From the NCBI GenBank assembly GCA_039621445.1, contig CP154956.1, forward strand, positions 12,523,443 to 12,587,442: a stretch of 64,000 nucleotides of DNA, given 5' to 3'. This DNA comes from Euglena gracilis (taxonomy: Eukaryota; Euglenida; Euglenophyceae; Euglenales). Positions 20,344 to 30,216 of this stretch are shown piece after piece; position 1 is the stretch's first letter, and every line of letters begins with the position of its first letter. Both the position numbers and the translations under genes were made by a program. The notes under the pieces were generated by a model, which was given only the letters and a program-made list of their open reading frames with translations, had not been told where the DNA came from and did not search any database.

Positions 20344-20440
20344 TGCACCCGTGAACCGACCACGGGTGCGCATATGTGAAAACGGGGTCCGTACACGGGT
20401 GCCGTAGTGTGCACCCGTGAACGCACCCCGTTTCTTCACG
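20344..20440. repeat. inverted repeats of the GCACCCGTGAAC phrase
   Basis: GTGCACCCGTGAAC appears at about 20343 and 20408, with ACACGGGTGCCG between them. The set can form hairpins. Confidence 0.7.
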
Positions 20441-20737
20441 TGGGGAAGCCTGTGAACGGTTAACGGTTTTTATGTTTGGGAAAGTGTTTTAGAAAACACA
20501 CGTTGTTTTGTTTTTTTTAAAAAAATCAGAAAATGCCCACTTTGCCAAAAAGTGTGATGGTCAAGAAAATCCTGCCAAAATTCCCTTTCAAAAATGAAAA
20601 AAAATGACCAAATTCGGACAAAAAAATTTTCATCTGTCTCGTGGGGGGGGGGTTGGAAGTGGGGGGGGAGGGCGGGGGTCCCAGGAGGGGGGGGTTGGAA
20701 CTGTACAGGGGGGGGGAGGGGGGGTCCCAAGGTTTGA

Positions 20738-21085
20738 CCAACTGTTCTGCCTTGTCTCCAAAAGGCGGAGGCGGCAGCAAGCAGCCCCCCGCTGGAAGAC
20801 CGGGCGTGCTACAAGTGCGGCGCCACAGACCACAAGAAGAAGCGTTGTCCCCTCAGGGAGGAGGAGAAGCGCGACGCGCGGATGCAAACGAAGAAGATGA
20901 AGTTGGAGACTGGGACAGGGGACAACCCACATAAACCCCCAACGCCGCAGCCACTTGTACAAGGCAAGGGTAAGGGTGGCTTGAGACAGAGCAGCAAGCG
21001 CACAGGCAAGGGATATGGCGAGGGCAAGGGGAGACCGACTTGGACGTGGTGCCCGGGGCAGTGGGTAGAGTGGGGGTATTACTAA
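20738..21085 (+). CDS. CCHC zinc-knuckle protein, retroelement Gag-like fragment
   Basis: The open frame is bounded upstream by TGA at 20735. It contains one CX2CX4HX4C knuckle, CYKCGATDHKKKRC, at 20807-20848. A very basic tail with Gly/Lys runs (GKGKGGLRQSSKRTGKGYGE) follows, and the frame ends at TAA. Such knuckles bind nucleic acid in Gag or ORF1 proteins. The first codons may come from an acceptor (CTCCAAAAG at 20757-20764). It faces a minus-strand RT remnant that begins at about 21090, so the two are either different elements or the product of rearrangement. Confidence 0.6.
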   Translation, partial: PTVLPCLQKAEAAASSPPLEDRACYKCGATDHKKKRCPLREEEKRDARMQTKKMKLETGTGDNPHKPPTPQPLVQGKGKGGLRQSSKRTGKGYGEGKGRPTWTWCPGQWVEWGYY

Positions 21086-21089
21086 CCCC

Positions 21090-21542
21090 AAAACCGGAGC
21101 CAAGGTAACCCATACCGTATACCGACCCCATACCGTTGCTTGTAAGGAAATCCACTGGAACTCCTAATACGGTGATCCCTAATTCTTCTTGCCATGGAAT
21201 GACGGTCATTTCTGGTGCGGAGGTGATCAAGTTGCCAGCTGGTCCCCATGCCACACACTTTCGGAGGTTCAGTTGTAGTCCGCAGCTTGTGGCTTCGCCT
21301 TAAAGGAAGGAGATGACTTTCTGCATTTTGTCGGGCTGTCCTACCATGATACTGTCATCCAAATACCACGAACTCCAGAGAAGTTCCGTGTTGTTTGTGA
21401 TGGTTTCTGCGAGGGGTTGCAGACCGACGCAGAAGCCGACTGGACTAAGTGGGCAGCCCTGGTGAGTTCCGCAGCGAGACCAGAGGATTTTGCCAGCGCA
21501 GAAAAGAGGAGTAGTATAAATATATAGCAAATAGTATTGCAC
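21090..21542 (-). pseudogene. reverse transcriptase motifs B-C and downstream (minus strand)
   Basis: On the minus strand 21542-21300 reads YTTPLFCAGKILWS, motif B HQGCPLSPVGFCVG and motif C SSWYLDDSIMVGQP. From about 21290 to 21160 it continues VAWGPAGNLITSAPEM and ITVLGVPVDF, with a stop or frame change between. It continues the RT that starts at 23 kb. The motif A segment that should come first is inverted (see 21730-21946). Confidence 0.8.
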
Positions 21543-21635
21543 TGCCGCACTATTGGACGGCCGCCTCCGGCGGCGGGGGGTGCAGCACTATTTGGACCTG
21601 CCGCACTACTGGGCTGGGTGCCTCTTAGTCCCGGC
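21541..21635. repeat. left arm of inverted repeat flanking inverted RT segment
   Basis: CCGCACTATTGGACGGCCGC and CTCCGGCGGCGGGGGGTGC recur inverted at 21955-22047. The arms are about 90 bp long with a few mismatches. Confidence 0.8.
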
Positions 21636-21729
21636 CTATCACCACAGACACCCTGTTTGCCTGCTCACTGTCCTACTCTGAGGCCAGTGAGGTCGTGTGT
21701 TTCAACTTCGGACGACTTCCGTGAGTTGT

Positions 21730-21946
21730 TCGGGTGCCCACTCAAGTCGGCGTTGGGGTCACAAATGCATCGGAATCAGTGGCAATCGGCTTCCAGCACC
21801 TGGTGCACAAACTGGACCCAGCCGGCAATTGGGCAAGTTTGCATCCGGACTTCTCCAACGCCTTCAACTACATGGAGAGGTCACACCTTCTGCCGGAGGC
21901 AACAACCAGAACGCCCTGCCTCTTCAACTACCTCAACTTCGCGTAA
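21730..21946 (+). pseudogene. RT motif A segment, inverted relative to the rest of the gene
   Basis: The plus strand here reads PTQVGVGVTNASESVAIG, FQHLVHKLDPAGNWASL and HPDFSNAFNYM, then CLFNYLNFA. This is exactly the RT stretch missing from the minus-strand gene: the part at 22.1-23.0 kb stops after RRLIGKALLATG, and the part at 21.5 kb resumes with YTTPLFCAG. The segment has therefore been flipped in place. In motif A, the block that is LLQVDFRNAF elsewhere reads SLHPDFSNAF here, and the Asp is kept. Confidence 0.85.
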
Positions 21947-21954
21947 ACCCCCCC

Positions 21955-22047
21955 CCTAATAGTGCTGCGGGGCCAATAGAGCTGCGGGTCCAAATAGTGC
22001 GGCACCCCCCGCCGCCGGAGGCGGCCGTCCGATTGTGCGGCACCCCC
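21955..22047. repeat. right arm of inverted repeat flanking inverted RT segment
   Basis: The complement of 21541-21635, from CTAATAGTGCTGCGGGGCC to GCGGCCGTCCGATTGTGCGG. Confidence 0.8.
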
Positions 22048-22049
22048 CC

Positions 22050-23001
22050 CAAAACATGGCAATGTGAAATGCGTAGAAGCCGGTGCAACCAACTGCAGGC
22101 AGCTTTTGTAACCCGCAGAGAGGGGAAAGGGGGCATGGTCCTTTGCCGTGCCTGTTGCCAATAAGGCTTTGCCAATCAACCTCCGTATGGTCTCGCCTAT
22201 TGCCACCGGTCTGACACCGTCATCCTTTTTCCTCAGAGGAGTCAAGTTGGCACCACACCAGAACGGGGAGTGTACAGGAGGGAGGTCCCCATTGACCCAG
22301 GCGTTGGTGAGTTTGGCGAGTACTGTAATTAGATGCACTCCTTTGCCTGGGCGCTTGGTTGCGTCTTGCAGGTGAACAGGGCGGAGCCCGGAGGGTCCTG
22401 GAGCTGATGTGCGAGGGAATTTCAGGATGGCCTCGTGTAGGATGGGTTCCCACGAGATTGATTGTCCATCCTGGAACTGTGCGATCTTGGCGGGGAGGTT
22501 GTTCGGGTCCACCGGTTTACTGTTTGGGTGGAGGGCTTCGAGTTTGTTCCATACCTGTGGATCCTGTGGCTGGTGGGAACCTTCGGAGAGTAGCAACTGG
22601 ATTGCCTTGGCTGGGGCTCCTTCCCCTGTGAGCGTTCTGACCCTCCGCAAGGTTCGGTCTAGCAGGCTGGAGGGTTCTGTTCTTGCCTTTTTTTCCGCTC
22701 TAGTTTCAATTAGCCCCGTGGGGTTTGGATTTGCCGATTTCTGTGCTGAGCGGAGCTCTGTTAGCAGCGTGCCGTACTTGCCGAATCGGAACAGGCCATT
22801 TCCTTTTCCAATTGATGAGGCAAGTTCATCGGGGACGTGTGCTCCTCTCGCAGCTACAGTGCGGAGGACCATTTTGGCGAAAGCGAGGACTGCAAAGAGC
22901 CCGTCGTCGGTTGGGATGCTTGTGTATGCATCGAGGGCAGCTCCCGGGGTGTCTGATACCATGGTTTGGAGAGTTGCGGGGACATGAAGGATGGTGTTCA
23001 C
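22050..23001 (-). pseudogene. non-LTR retroelement ORF2, N-terminal region to start of RT
   Basis: The frame runs from about 23001 and includes ILHVPATLQT, FAVLAFAKMVLRTVAARGA, LLDRTLRRVRTLTGEGAPA, PGPSGLRPVHLQDA and RPVAIGETIRRLIGKALLAT. It is the most complete copy of this part in the window. The RT palm is cut off at the inverted repeat near 22047. Upstream it overlaps, in another frame, with the ORF1-like frame at 22826-23482. This implies a frameshift or a natural ORF1/ORF2 slip. Confidence 0.8.
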
Positions 23002-23482
23002 GCTTGACCGGCTTTATCTGGAGGGGTTTTTGCAAGCCCAATACTTGAGGAGGGAGAACCGATTCCAGTGGGAAGTTTTGCAAACCGAGTCTTCCAAACT
23101 TGGGGACGGTTTCCCGGGGGGGCTTTTGCAGGCCCGATATTGAGGGGAGGAGGTCTTGTTGTAAGAGTGCTGGTAGTGGTTTGGGCTTTTGCAAGCCCAA
23201 ATATGGTGTGGAGAGCTTTTGCAAGCTCAAATATGCACCCAGGTTGTCAGTAGTCTGTCGACGGCGACCACGGCGGCAAGGTAGGATGGCGTCGTCTTTG
23301 TTCTTGTCGTCATACAGCACGCTGTCCAGTGGTCTGCGTCGCGGCGCGGAGTCTTCACAGACCACCTCCATTTCGAGTCTCCGTTTGGTTCCGGTCTGCG
23401 TGGTCAGGGCGGCGACGATGCTCTTGGACCCCTGCTGGGGCTTTCCGGCCATGTTATGCGAGAAGCGAAAAAAAATAGACAC
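22826..23482 (-). CDS. retroelement ORF1-like protein with LGLQKP repeats
   Basis: The likely start is the ATG at 23449-23451 (MAGKPQQGSKSIVAALTTQT), directly behind the shared leader. A basic region (RRGRRRQTTD) follows. Residues of about 23020-23240 form an imperfect repeat: YLSLQKL, YLGLQKP, ISGLQKP, LGLQNF, VLGLQKP. The DNA under the repeats contains recurring CTTTTGCAAGCCCAA. The last part reads in the wrong frame for the downstream ORF2 region. No domain was recognised; a structural or RNA-binding ORF1 role is a guess. Confidence 0.5.
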   Translation of the reverse strand: MSIFFRFSHNMAGKPQQGSKSIVAALTTQTGTKRRLEMEVVCEDSAPRRRPLDSVLYDDKNKDDAILPCRRGRRRQTTDNLGAYLSLQKLSTPYLGLQKPKPLPALLQQDLLPSISGLQKPPRETVPKFGRLGLQNFPLESVLPPQVLGLQKPLQIKPVKREHHPSCPRNSPNHGIRHPGSCPRCIHKHPNRRRALCSPRFRQNGPPHCSCERSTRPR

Positions 23483-24470
23483 TCAGAAAGTGTCACTGTA
23501 ATTTCACTCACACAAACACACATGTCCATGGTGGGTGAGATATTTTATAGTAAAGTACATGCGTGGTGCGAGGGTGAGAGAGAGTCCTTGTTTTTTTGTG
23601 GGGAACTGGGGCGCGGCCTAGGAGGAACACTCCAAGCCGAAGTTCGTGGTGGGTGAGATATTTACAACAAATTGTCCGCAGATGCAGTTGGTACCTTGGA
23701 GAGGCATTGGCACGGGTGGTAGCGCGTAGGGAACACAGTGAGAGCGGGAGAGCAAGGATTACAGCGGAAAGAAACGTTCCTTGGTACAGCTGCCGGGACA
23801 GAAGAAGAGAGTTGCGGTAGTGGTGGCGAGTTTTGGGATTAGGGAGTCGGTCTGGGGGAAGACTTTTGATTTTGGTGAGGTAAGGGCTTGAGTTTCTTTG
23901 TGGTCTTGGTCTGTTCATTGCCGGGTGTGTTTTGCTTCTGTTGTTTGGTTTATTTGGTCGTGTTGTTGGCTATGTGTACGGTTGGTGTGTCGTGGTGTCC
24001 TTGTCCCATGTCGGGGAGAGGGGATCGATCCTTTGGTCACAGGTAATGAAACCTCCGCCTGAGAGTTTGGTGTTCACACGGCCTAGGAGGGACACTCCGA
24101 GCCGAAGTTCATGGCGGGTGAGATATTCACAACAAATTGTCCGCAGATGCAGTGGGGACTTTGGACAGGCATTGGTACGGGTAGTGGCGCATAGGGAACC
24201 GGGTGACAGCAAGTGTGAGAGCAAGGAGTACAGCGGAAGGGACGGTTCGATGGAACGGCTGCGGGGACGGAAGGGAGGTGAGGCTGTGGTGGCGAGTTCA
24301 GGGAGTTGGTCCGGGGGAAGGCTTAGCTTTTGGTGAGGTAAGGGTTTGGATGTCTTTGTGGACTTGGTCTGTTCGTTGCGGGGTGTGATTTGCTTCTGTT
24401 GTTTGGTTTATTTGGTCGTGTTGTTGGCTAAGCGTACGGTTGGTGTGTCGTGGTGTCTTTTGCCCTCTGT
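23453..24470 (-). promoter_or_regulatory. retroelement leader with two tandem 5' monomers of about 465 bp
   Basis: After the leader (23453-23490) come two monomers. CGGCCTAGGAGGAACACTCC starts at 23614 and its copy at 24079. ACGGTTGGTGTGTCGTGGTG near the end of each is at 23978 and 24436. Upstream duplicated monomers of this kind act as promoters in some LINE families. That function is inferred here. Confidence 0.65.
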
Positions 24471-24578
24471 CGTTATTTTGTGGGCGTAGGCCATGGGCAA
24501 TGCATTGCCCATCCGGTCTGTGGGCTGGAGTGGAAACACTTGAAGCCCTTGTGGCCCAGTATAGGTTGTTAGCCGCAA

Positions 24579-24850
24579 TTGCGAGGCCACTATGCGCATG
24601 ATATAGACAGAAAAGGATTGCCAGAAATGTTCCACTCTCTCGGCTTCGCTTTCTTTGATTGTGGTATTTTCGACATAAAGGCGATAGATGTGATGGAGCA
24701 GCAGGCTGCCTTCACTGGTCATGCCTCCCCACGGGTGAAGGACCAATGCTTTGAAGTCCCATCGGACTTTGTCAAGAAAATGTTGCTACGTGAAGAACAA
24801 GCCAAACTCAATAAATATGCAGTAGAGTGTGAGAAAGTAAAGGAAAAATA
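24579..24850 (+). CDS. exon-like frame, unknown protein
   Basis: The plus frame gives GLPEMFHSLGFAFFDCGIFD, IKAIDVMEQQAAFTG, CFEVPSDFVKKMLLREEQ and a charged tail. It reads like real protein, with mixed hydrophobic and charged spacing and no low complexity. An AG precedes it (ATAGACAG near 24604-24611), and GAAAGTAAAG near 24834 could be a donor. I do not recognise the family. The opposite strand also has a long frame, so the strand is not certain. Confidence 0.35.
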
Positions 24851-24859
24851 TCTTTCATT

Positions 24860-25160
24860 TCAGAAATGCTTCAGAAATATTTCAGAAATTTTTCGAAAAA
24901 GGAAAAATATTTCCTTCATTTTTGCAAGTGGGGTATATCCGAAGGATCCATGTTTCAAATCTTTCACCAACGCGAAAATACATTTCTGAGATTTCATGGA
25001 ATATTTCAAGTGAAATATTTCAATTTTTCTTTGGCCGCAATGCCAACGCTATCCCAAAATGTTTGCACTTTTTTAGGAATTTGTGTGCGGGAAAACGTTT
25101 CGGTCCCTAGGTGTCTGACTGAAAAAAACCTGATCCATTTTGTAATTGTGTTCTTGCAGT
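24860..25160. repeat. AT-rich stretch with GAAATATTTC palindromes
   Basis: Repeated inverted blocks such as TCAGAAATATTTCAGAAAT and GGAATATTTCAAGTGAAATA. No gene was seen. Confidence 0.5.
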
Positions 25161-25189
25161 TCGCCAGTGCTTGAATCAGGGTGCGGTGT

Positions 25190-25330
25190 GCCGAATGGTG
25201 ACATCAATTGTCACATGTCCATCGCTGTCCAAACGTAGAATAAAAACGTTTCCAAGGCGGGTGTTGTCATCTATGTCAAGAACTGTGTTTGGCCAAGCGC
25301 GGAGCATCAAAAGGATAGCATTACCCCCTA
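25190..25330 (-). pseudogene. retroelement C-terminal nuclease-like domain, small fragment
   Basis: The minus frame reads DDNTRLGNVFILRLDSDG then VTIDVTIRHTAP and a stop. It matches 4720-4830 on the plus strand (DDNTRPGDVFIPQLDSDG, ASDITIRHTQ) closely. The first Asp of that motif is Asn here (GNVF for GDVF), so it is probably inactive. Only about 45 codons remain. Confidence 0.7.
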
Positions 25331-25560
25331 GATGACCCCCCCTAATTGCAATTTTGGCCTCCGGACAAACACATGAAAAATTTTTTTTGCATGTCTCGCA
25401 AATTGCCTCATGAAACAGACCACACTTTGATTTCGCCGCACATACCCCCCCTTATTATCCCCCCCAGGGGGGGGGGGTCAGAGGGGGTCACATAGGGGAT
25501 TTGGGAGTCCCCACCCCTGCAAAAAAAATTGGGCACTGGTTCGATTGGGGCAAAGTGTTG
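25331..25560. other. C-run and G-run stretch, no gene
   Basis: Phrases such as CCCCCTTATTATCCCCCC and GGGGGTCAGAGGGGGTCACA. Nothing else was recognised. Confidence 0.4.
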
Positions 25561-25572
25561 CGAACCACACAG

Positions 25573-25650
25573 CTTCACAGGGGGATAACGCCAGTTCTGT
25601 CCTGAACACGACGTCCCTAAAACTTTGGTTTAAACAAGAGGTGGGGAATG
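25573..25650. repeat. degenerate end of the GGACGCCGGTTCTGTCC TIR family
   Basis: ACGCCAGTTCTGTCCTGAAC then TTTGGTTTAAACAAGAGGTG is a mutated form of the right end of 7734-8568. Confidence 0.6.
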
Positions 25651-25727
25651 CCGATTCTGCCCCAGGGAAGCTATCCGAGAACCTCTCAGCTCAAAGTTAC
25701 ACCCGCGAAATTGTAAGGATCCACGGT

Positions 25728-25830
25728 AACCCCCCCCCCCAAAATAAGACCCCCCATAAAATGGACCCCCTCCCAAAATAAGACCCCCCCCCCTGGCCGG
25801 CCGAGCAAAAATCCTTGAAATGGACCCCCA
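25728..25830. repeat. AAAATAAGACCCCC module, copy 1
   Basis: Repeated AAAATAAGACCCCC and TGGACCCCC around CTGGCCGGCCGAGCAAAAAT. Further copies lie at 40835-40935 and 55105-55215. Confidence 0.75.
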
Positions 25831-26033
25831 GTGAAAGTCGGCTGTGTTGATTTTTTCCACTGTTAGCCTGGAAAAATGAATTTTAATGAAAAGTCTGTGG
25901 CTGTAACATCAAATGTCTGGCATGCATCTGTGGCATCACATGGTTTTTTAGTACAACGTTCTGCAAAGCCTGTTTATGTTTTCCTCTTTCTGTGGGTATT
26001 TTCTGGTGCGTGTATTTTCATCAGGTGAATTGA

Positions 26034-26093
26034 GAGAAGCTGAAGAACAGAGAAGCAAGCGAATTCTTGCGAAGGACAAGGAAGGCAAGTAAA
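26034..26093 (+). CDS. possible terminal exon, charged helix
   Basis: After TTTTCATCAG (26017-26026) the frame gives ELREAEEQRSKRILAKDKEG, Lys, and then TAA at 26091-26093. A short charged helix behind a good acceptor suggests the last exon of a gene whose other exons I cannot find. Confidence 0.3.
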
Positions 26094-26559
26094 AAAATGT
26101 TTTGTAACTGCTGCATTGCAATTTTTTGTAACATAGCGCCTGTTTTTTTTTCTGCTGCATTGTTGTGTTTTTGCTCTGTGTGAACCATCTGAAAGATTTT
26201 GCTCCAGTGGCCTGAAAAGGCCCTGGGCCAGCAAAGACCGTTTTGCAGCGAACTGTTTTTTTGACTGGGAATTTGTTCTGGTGATGATATGGTGTATCAT
26301 TTGGGAAGGATCTGAATGAGGCGTGTGTGTGGTGGGCATTTGTGTGTGGTTTTGTGCTGTGGTTTGTGTGGAGAGGCGGTTGCCAATTTTCCACTCAACT
26401 TATTTTCCACCAGTGGCCAGTTTGGGGCTGTCACAGGTGACCCAATTTGGTGACGGGGGGGGGGGGGCTGTCACAGGTGGTGGCCAGTTTGGTGCCAGGA
26501 TGTTTGGCCAGTTTGGTGCCACAGGGCCCAGTAAACGCCACTCAACCCAGGAAAAAGGG

Positions 26560-26625
26560 TCGACTACCTACCGACCAGTTGGGTGGTCGGCTGACTAGTC
26601 GGCCGACCACCCAGAACCCCCCCTC
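26560..26625. repeat. TCGGCCGACCACCC palindrome module, copy 1
   Basis: GGTGGTCGGCTGACTAGTCG followed by GCCGACCACCC. Related copies lie at 28168-28203 (perfect), 28827-28860 and 28919-28952. Confidence 0.75.
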
Positions 26626-27660
26626 CCCCAGTCTACCGTCTGCCACTGGGGGACCCCCCCCCCCCCAATTGGGGGTCTGAAGGAGCCCGGCCATTAGCCA
26701 AATAGGGGGGGGGGGTGAGGATACTTTTTGGAATACCGAATGCCATAGTGGGCCGGCCTTTTTTTTGACGTTGTTTTTTGTTTTTGTAATTCTAACAATT
26801 TTTTTTAAAAAAAAACAAAAAAAACGCCCAGTGGGTTTTGCATGGAAAAATTTGAATGAACATTTTCAATCATTTTTGGCAACTTCTGGGTAATTTCTGC
26901 CAAAAAAACTTCCATCCACAAAAATGGAAAAAAAGTCAAAAAATTCCATTTTTGTTCCCTTTTGGGATGTTTTTGACCATTTTTGGCAGTTTTTGAACTG
27001 AGTAGGATTCTAAGTATGGTTTGGAAGTTTCATAACGAGTTTTTTCAATGAAATTTTCCTTTTTTTTTTGATGTTTTTTTTTAACTGTTTTTTTTAAAAA
27101 AAAACACGTTGTTTTGTTTTTTTAAAAAAAACAAAAAAATGCCCACTATGCCAAATGGGTTCAGTGTGAGGGTCGCGGGGGGGGTTCGCGGGGGGTCGCG
27201 GGGAAAAACCCCCAGCTCTATGCCCTGGAGCCTGACTTTTCCTTCTTGTTGCCTTTCAAATTGCCATGAAGGGAGTCAACCTTCGGTTCCTTGGCACCTT
27301 GGGGGATCGGCACACCGTGGCGAGGGGTCCGGCTAGGGGGGGGGAGGGGGGGTTTGGCGTGGCGAGGGGGTCCCGGATGGGGGGGGGTGCGCGGCTTTTT
27401 CCTTTTCTTTGGCGCGGCTGACATGGCGTGGCGAGGGGGTCTGAAAAGGGGGGCGGAGGGGGGGCAAAATGGCGTGGCGAGGGGGTCGGTGAGGGGGGGG
27501 GGTGCCGACCCCCCCTTGTTGGTGTACCTCAAGAACAGCAAGCAACTGGGGGCAAAATGTCCATTTTGGGCCACTTTTGGGAAAAGAACACTTCTCCCCG
27601 TTGGATTTTCAATATATAAGTCAAAATTTGCACAAAAAGGACTTAGCCTTCCAAGTAAAT
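26626..27660. other. gene-free T-rich and G-run stretch with GGCGTGGCGAGGGGG array
   Basis: From 27312 to 27490 the unit TGGCGTGGCGAGGGGGTC recurs four times with G-run spacers. Before it lies T-rich sequence. No gene was recognised. Confidence 0.55.
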
Positions 27661-28500
27661 TGCCAACATAGAAGGGATTTTGTTATTTGAGGGGGGGTGC
27701 GGGGGGGGGGGCGGAGCCCCCTCCGCCTATGCCAAAGTGAGCCACAAAAACGATTTAACCCCGGAGTAGCTCCAATTTACAGGGTGGTGGAGAAAGACCT
27801 TCCACAGAGGGTGGTTTGGGTCAACAAAAGCTGACTTTCTTCATCGTCATGAATTATTGTCCAGGCCCGGGTGAAAACCGCAAGTACATTAAATACGTCA
27901 GGAATTAAACTGCAAAGAATTCAATCCGGTGAGCCCCCGCCAGTCGGGGAATTAAATCCGGTCGCCCTGTTTTCGGCAATTTTTTTTGGATCATTGCCGC
28001 AAGGGTTACCTCGCTCGACTCGCATGTCTCACCTATTTTGCCTGTCAGTTCGCAGACGCGGCAGAAAAAATAAAAACCTTTTTTGACTTTCCAATTCCCG
28101 CATTTCTTTGTGCAAATAAAAAGCCTCCAAACATCGAAAAATGTTCCATCGCTGGGTACATTAGAGTGGGTGGTCGGCCGACTAGTCGGCCGACCACCCA
28201 CTCTAATGTAGTTACGGGCCAGTCTCGCCGACTTTTAAGCCCCCCCCCCCTGAGAAAAAACTTTTGTCCAAATCACCCCAAAACCAGTCAAAACCCACCC
28301 AAATGGCTCCAGAACCCCCCAATCGGGGGTGAATATGCAAAAAACTGGTTGCCAACATAGAAGGGATTTTGTTATTTGGGGGGGGGGGGGGCGGGGGGGG
28401 GGGGGCGGAGCCCCCCCCGCCTGTGCCAAAGTGAGCCACAAAAACGACTTAGCCCCCGAGTATGTTGCCAACATAGGAGGGATTTTGTTATCTGGGCTCG
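27659..28500. repeat. GTTGCCAACATAGAAGGGAT module, three copies
   Basis: Copies start at 27659, 28348 and 28464. The first two continue TTTGTTATTTGGGGGG, then CGGAGCCCCC and GCCAAAGTGAGCCACAAAA. Between the first two lies the perfect palindrome GGTCGGCCGACTAGTCGG (28168-28203) inside an inverted ACATTAGAGTGGGT. Confidence 0.8.
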
Positions 28501-29600
28501 GGTGGGGGTGGAGTGGGGAGTTTTCAGCCTGTCGTGATGCAGAATGCTGGCATTTCTAAAGGATTTCCATGTAATCCCTGTTTTGTCATTGGTTTTTTAC
28601 CCCTCCGGACCCCATCAAGGGCCCACCGACCCCCCACCGACCAAAGATTTCCATCTGAGGGTGTTCCTGTTGGTGTAAGGCACTTATTTGGACCCATCCG
28701 GACCATTTCCGGGTAATTTGGACCCGCCACAGACCATTTTTATGCCCACCGACTAGCCACCGACTAGTTTGCATACAATTTTCTTCATAAAAAGTCGTCG
28801 AGACTGGCCCGTAACTACATTAGAGTGGGTGGTCGGCCGACCAATCCGCGACCACCCAACCCCCCCCCCCCCCCGTCTCGCCGACTAGCTGCCGACCAGG
28901 CCTAGTCGGCCGACCAATTGGGTGGTCGGCTGACTAGTCGGCCGACCACCCAAGACCCCCCAGTCTACCGCCTGGAGCCGGGTCTCCCCCCCCATTGGGG
29001 GGGGGGACAATTAGGGGGGTCGAGGACCCACCTCCAGATGGGTTGCAATTCTTCAGCCAACTTTTTGAGGTTGGTGCCAAAAAGAAAAAGGTCAACGGAT
29101 GCCATTTGTTGACCATTCCCCCCCCTTTTTTTGGTACAACCCAGCTCGCCCCAACTTTTTTTTTAAGCTGGGGGGGGGCAGCCTGGCTACAATCGGGGGG
29201 GGGGTACCCGATTCAGAAAATCCCTGGCACCAGCTCATATGACTGAGTATTGCGAGAAAGAGGGGCTGATCTTCAAAAATGCCATGCCCCCCCCCCCCCG
29301 AGCTATTCCCGTCCGCGGGACCCTTTACGGCCCAGTGCAGTGCGCTGTGCAAAACTAAGGCCAGTCCTATGGGGGTGTACCCCCCGCGACCCCCCCCCCG
29401 CGACCCCCCGTGATCCCGATCCCAATTTGGAGCCAAAAAATGGCACCTAATTGGGAATTGGCACCCAAAATAGGAATCAAAATTACCAAAAATTGGATCC
29501 ATTTTGGACTCAAAATTTGTACAAATAGGTCACGTGACGTTGCAATGTGAGGTAACAATGGTCACACGTGACCCGTAAAAACTGCCTCGTTCCCCCCCCC

Positions 29601-29636
<36 letters not shown>

Positions 29637-29740
29637 CGACCTGTACACCCCCTATGAGAGCAGGGGTTCCCTATTTTCTGCCCACTTCCGCATTGCAAAC
29701 TAACCTTAAAACCGTTTAAAAGTCACAGGTTACCCTACGT
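28501..29740. other. gene-free G-run and C-run stretch
   Basis: Includes a C-run of nearly 40 bases (29595-29634, one A). Phrases such as GGGAATTGGCACCCAAAATA repeat. No gene was recognised. Confidence 0.5.
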
Positions 29741-29850
29741 GAGGAAATCGAGAATCGTTCACAGGCACCTGTGAACGATTCACGTTTCACCGGGTGAAAT
29801 CATGAGCCGTTCACGGGTGTCCATGGGGGCACCCGTGAACACTTTTGGGG
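29740..29850. repeat. CACCCGTGAAC / GTTCACGGGTG inverted repeats
   Basis: GAACGATTCACG, GCCGTTCACGGGTG and GCACCCGTGAACAC form overlapping hairpins. This is the same phrase family as 19742, 20344 and 32150-32280. Confidence 0.75.
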
Positions 29851-29914
29851 GCGAGAAACTGAAGGAACTGGGAATGGGAACAACCCGGGGAAAGGTAAGG
29901 GCATGCCATGGACG

Positions 29915-30035
29915 CGAGTGCGGTGGCAGCTCACTGTTCCGCAAATTGCCTCAAATAGGCATGGTCAGAAGCACGTACCCAAACAACGAACGATGGTCAC
30001 TCAACGACAACCTGCACAAACCCAAGGGGGGTTGT
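29915..30035 (+). CDS. possible exon, unknown protein
   Basis: The plus frame RECGGSSLFRKLPQIGMVRS then TYPNNERWSLNDNLHKPKGG has the look of coding sequence. It lies just right of the CACCCGTGAAC hairpins, as does the exon at 19853. No family was recognised. Confidence 0.25.
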
Positions 30036-30216
30036 GTCCCCGCGTCCCCCCCGGCGCCCACCAAGTGGCTTGGTGTCCTTTTTTGAATGGGCTTTTCTGC
30101 AATGTCCCGGCATGCTTGCTATGATGAAATAAAGAAGAGAGGAGAAAGAAAAAGAGCGTTGCAAAAACAAGTGAGAAATCAAAATTTTATCCTTGCCCCA
30201 CAAAAAAGCGCTACTT

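Noticed and set aside
22409-22987. 192-codon plus-strand frame
   Set aside because: It is the shadow of the retroelement frame on the minus strand, which has clear family blocks.
27218-27574. Pro/Arg-rich and Gly-rich frames around 27.2-27.7 kb
   Set aside because: They translate a G-run tandem array; low complexity in all frames.
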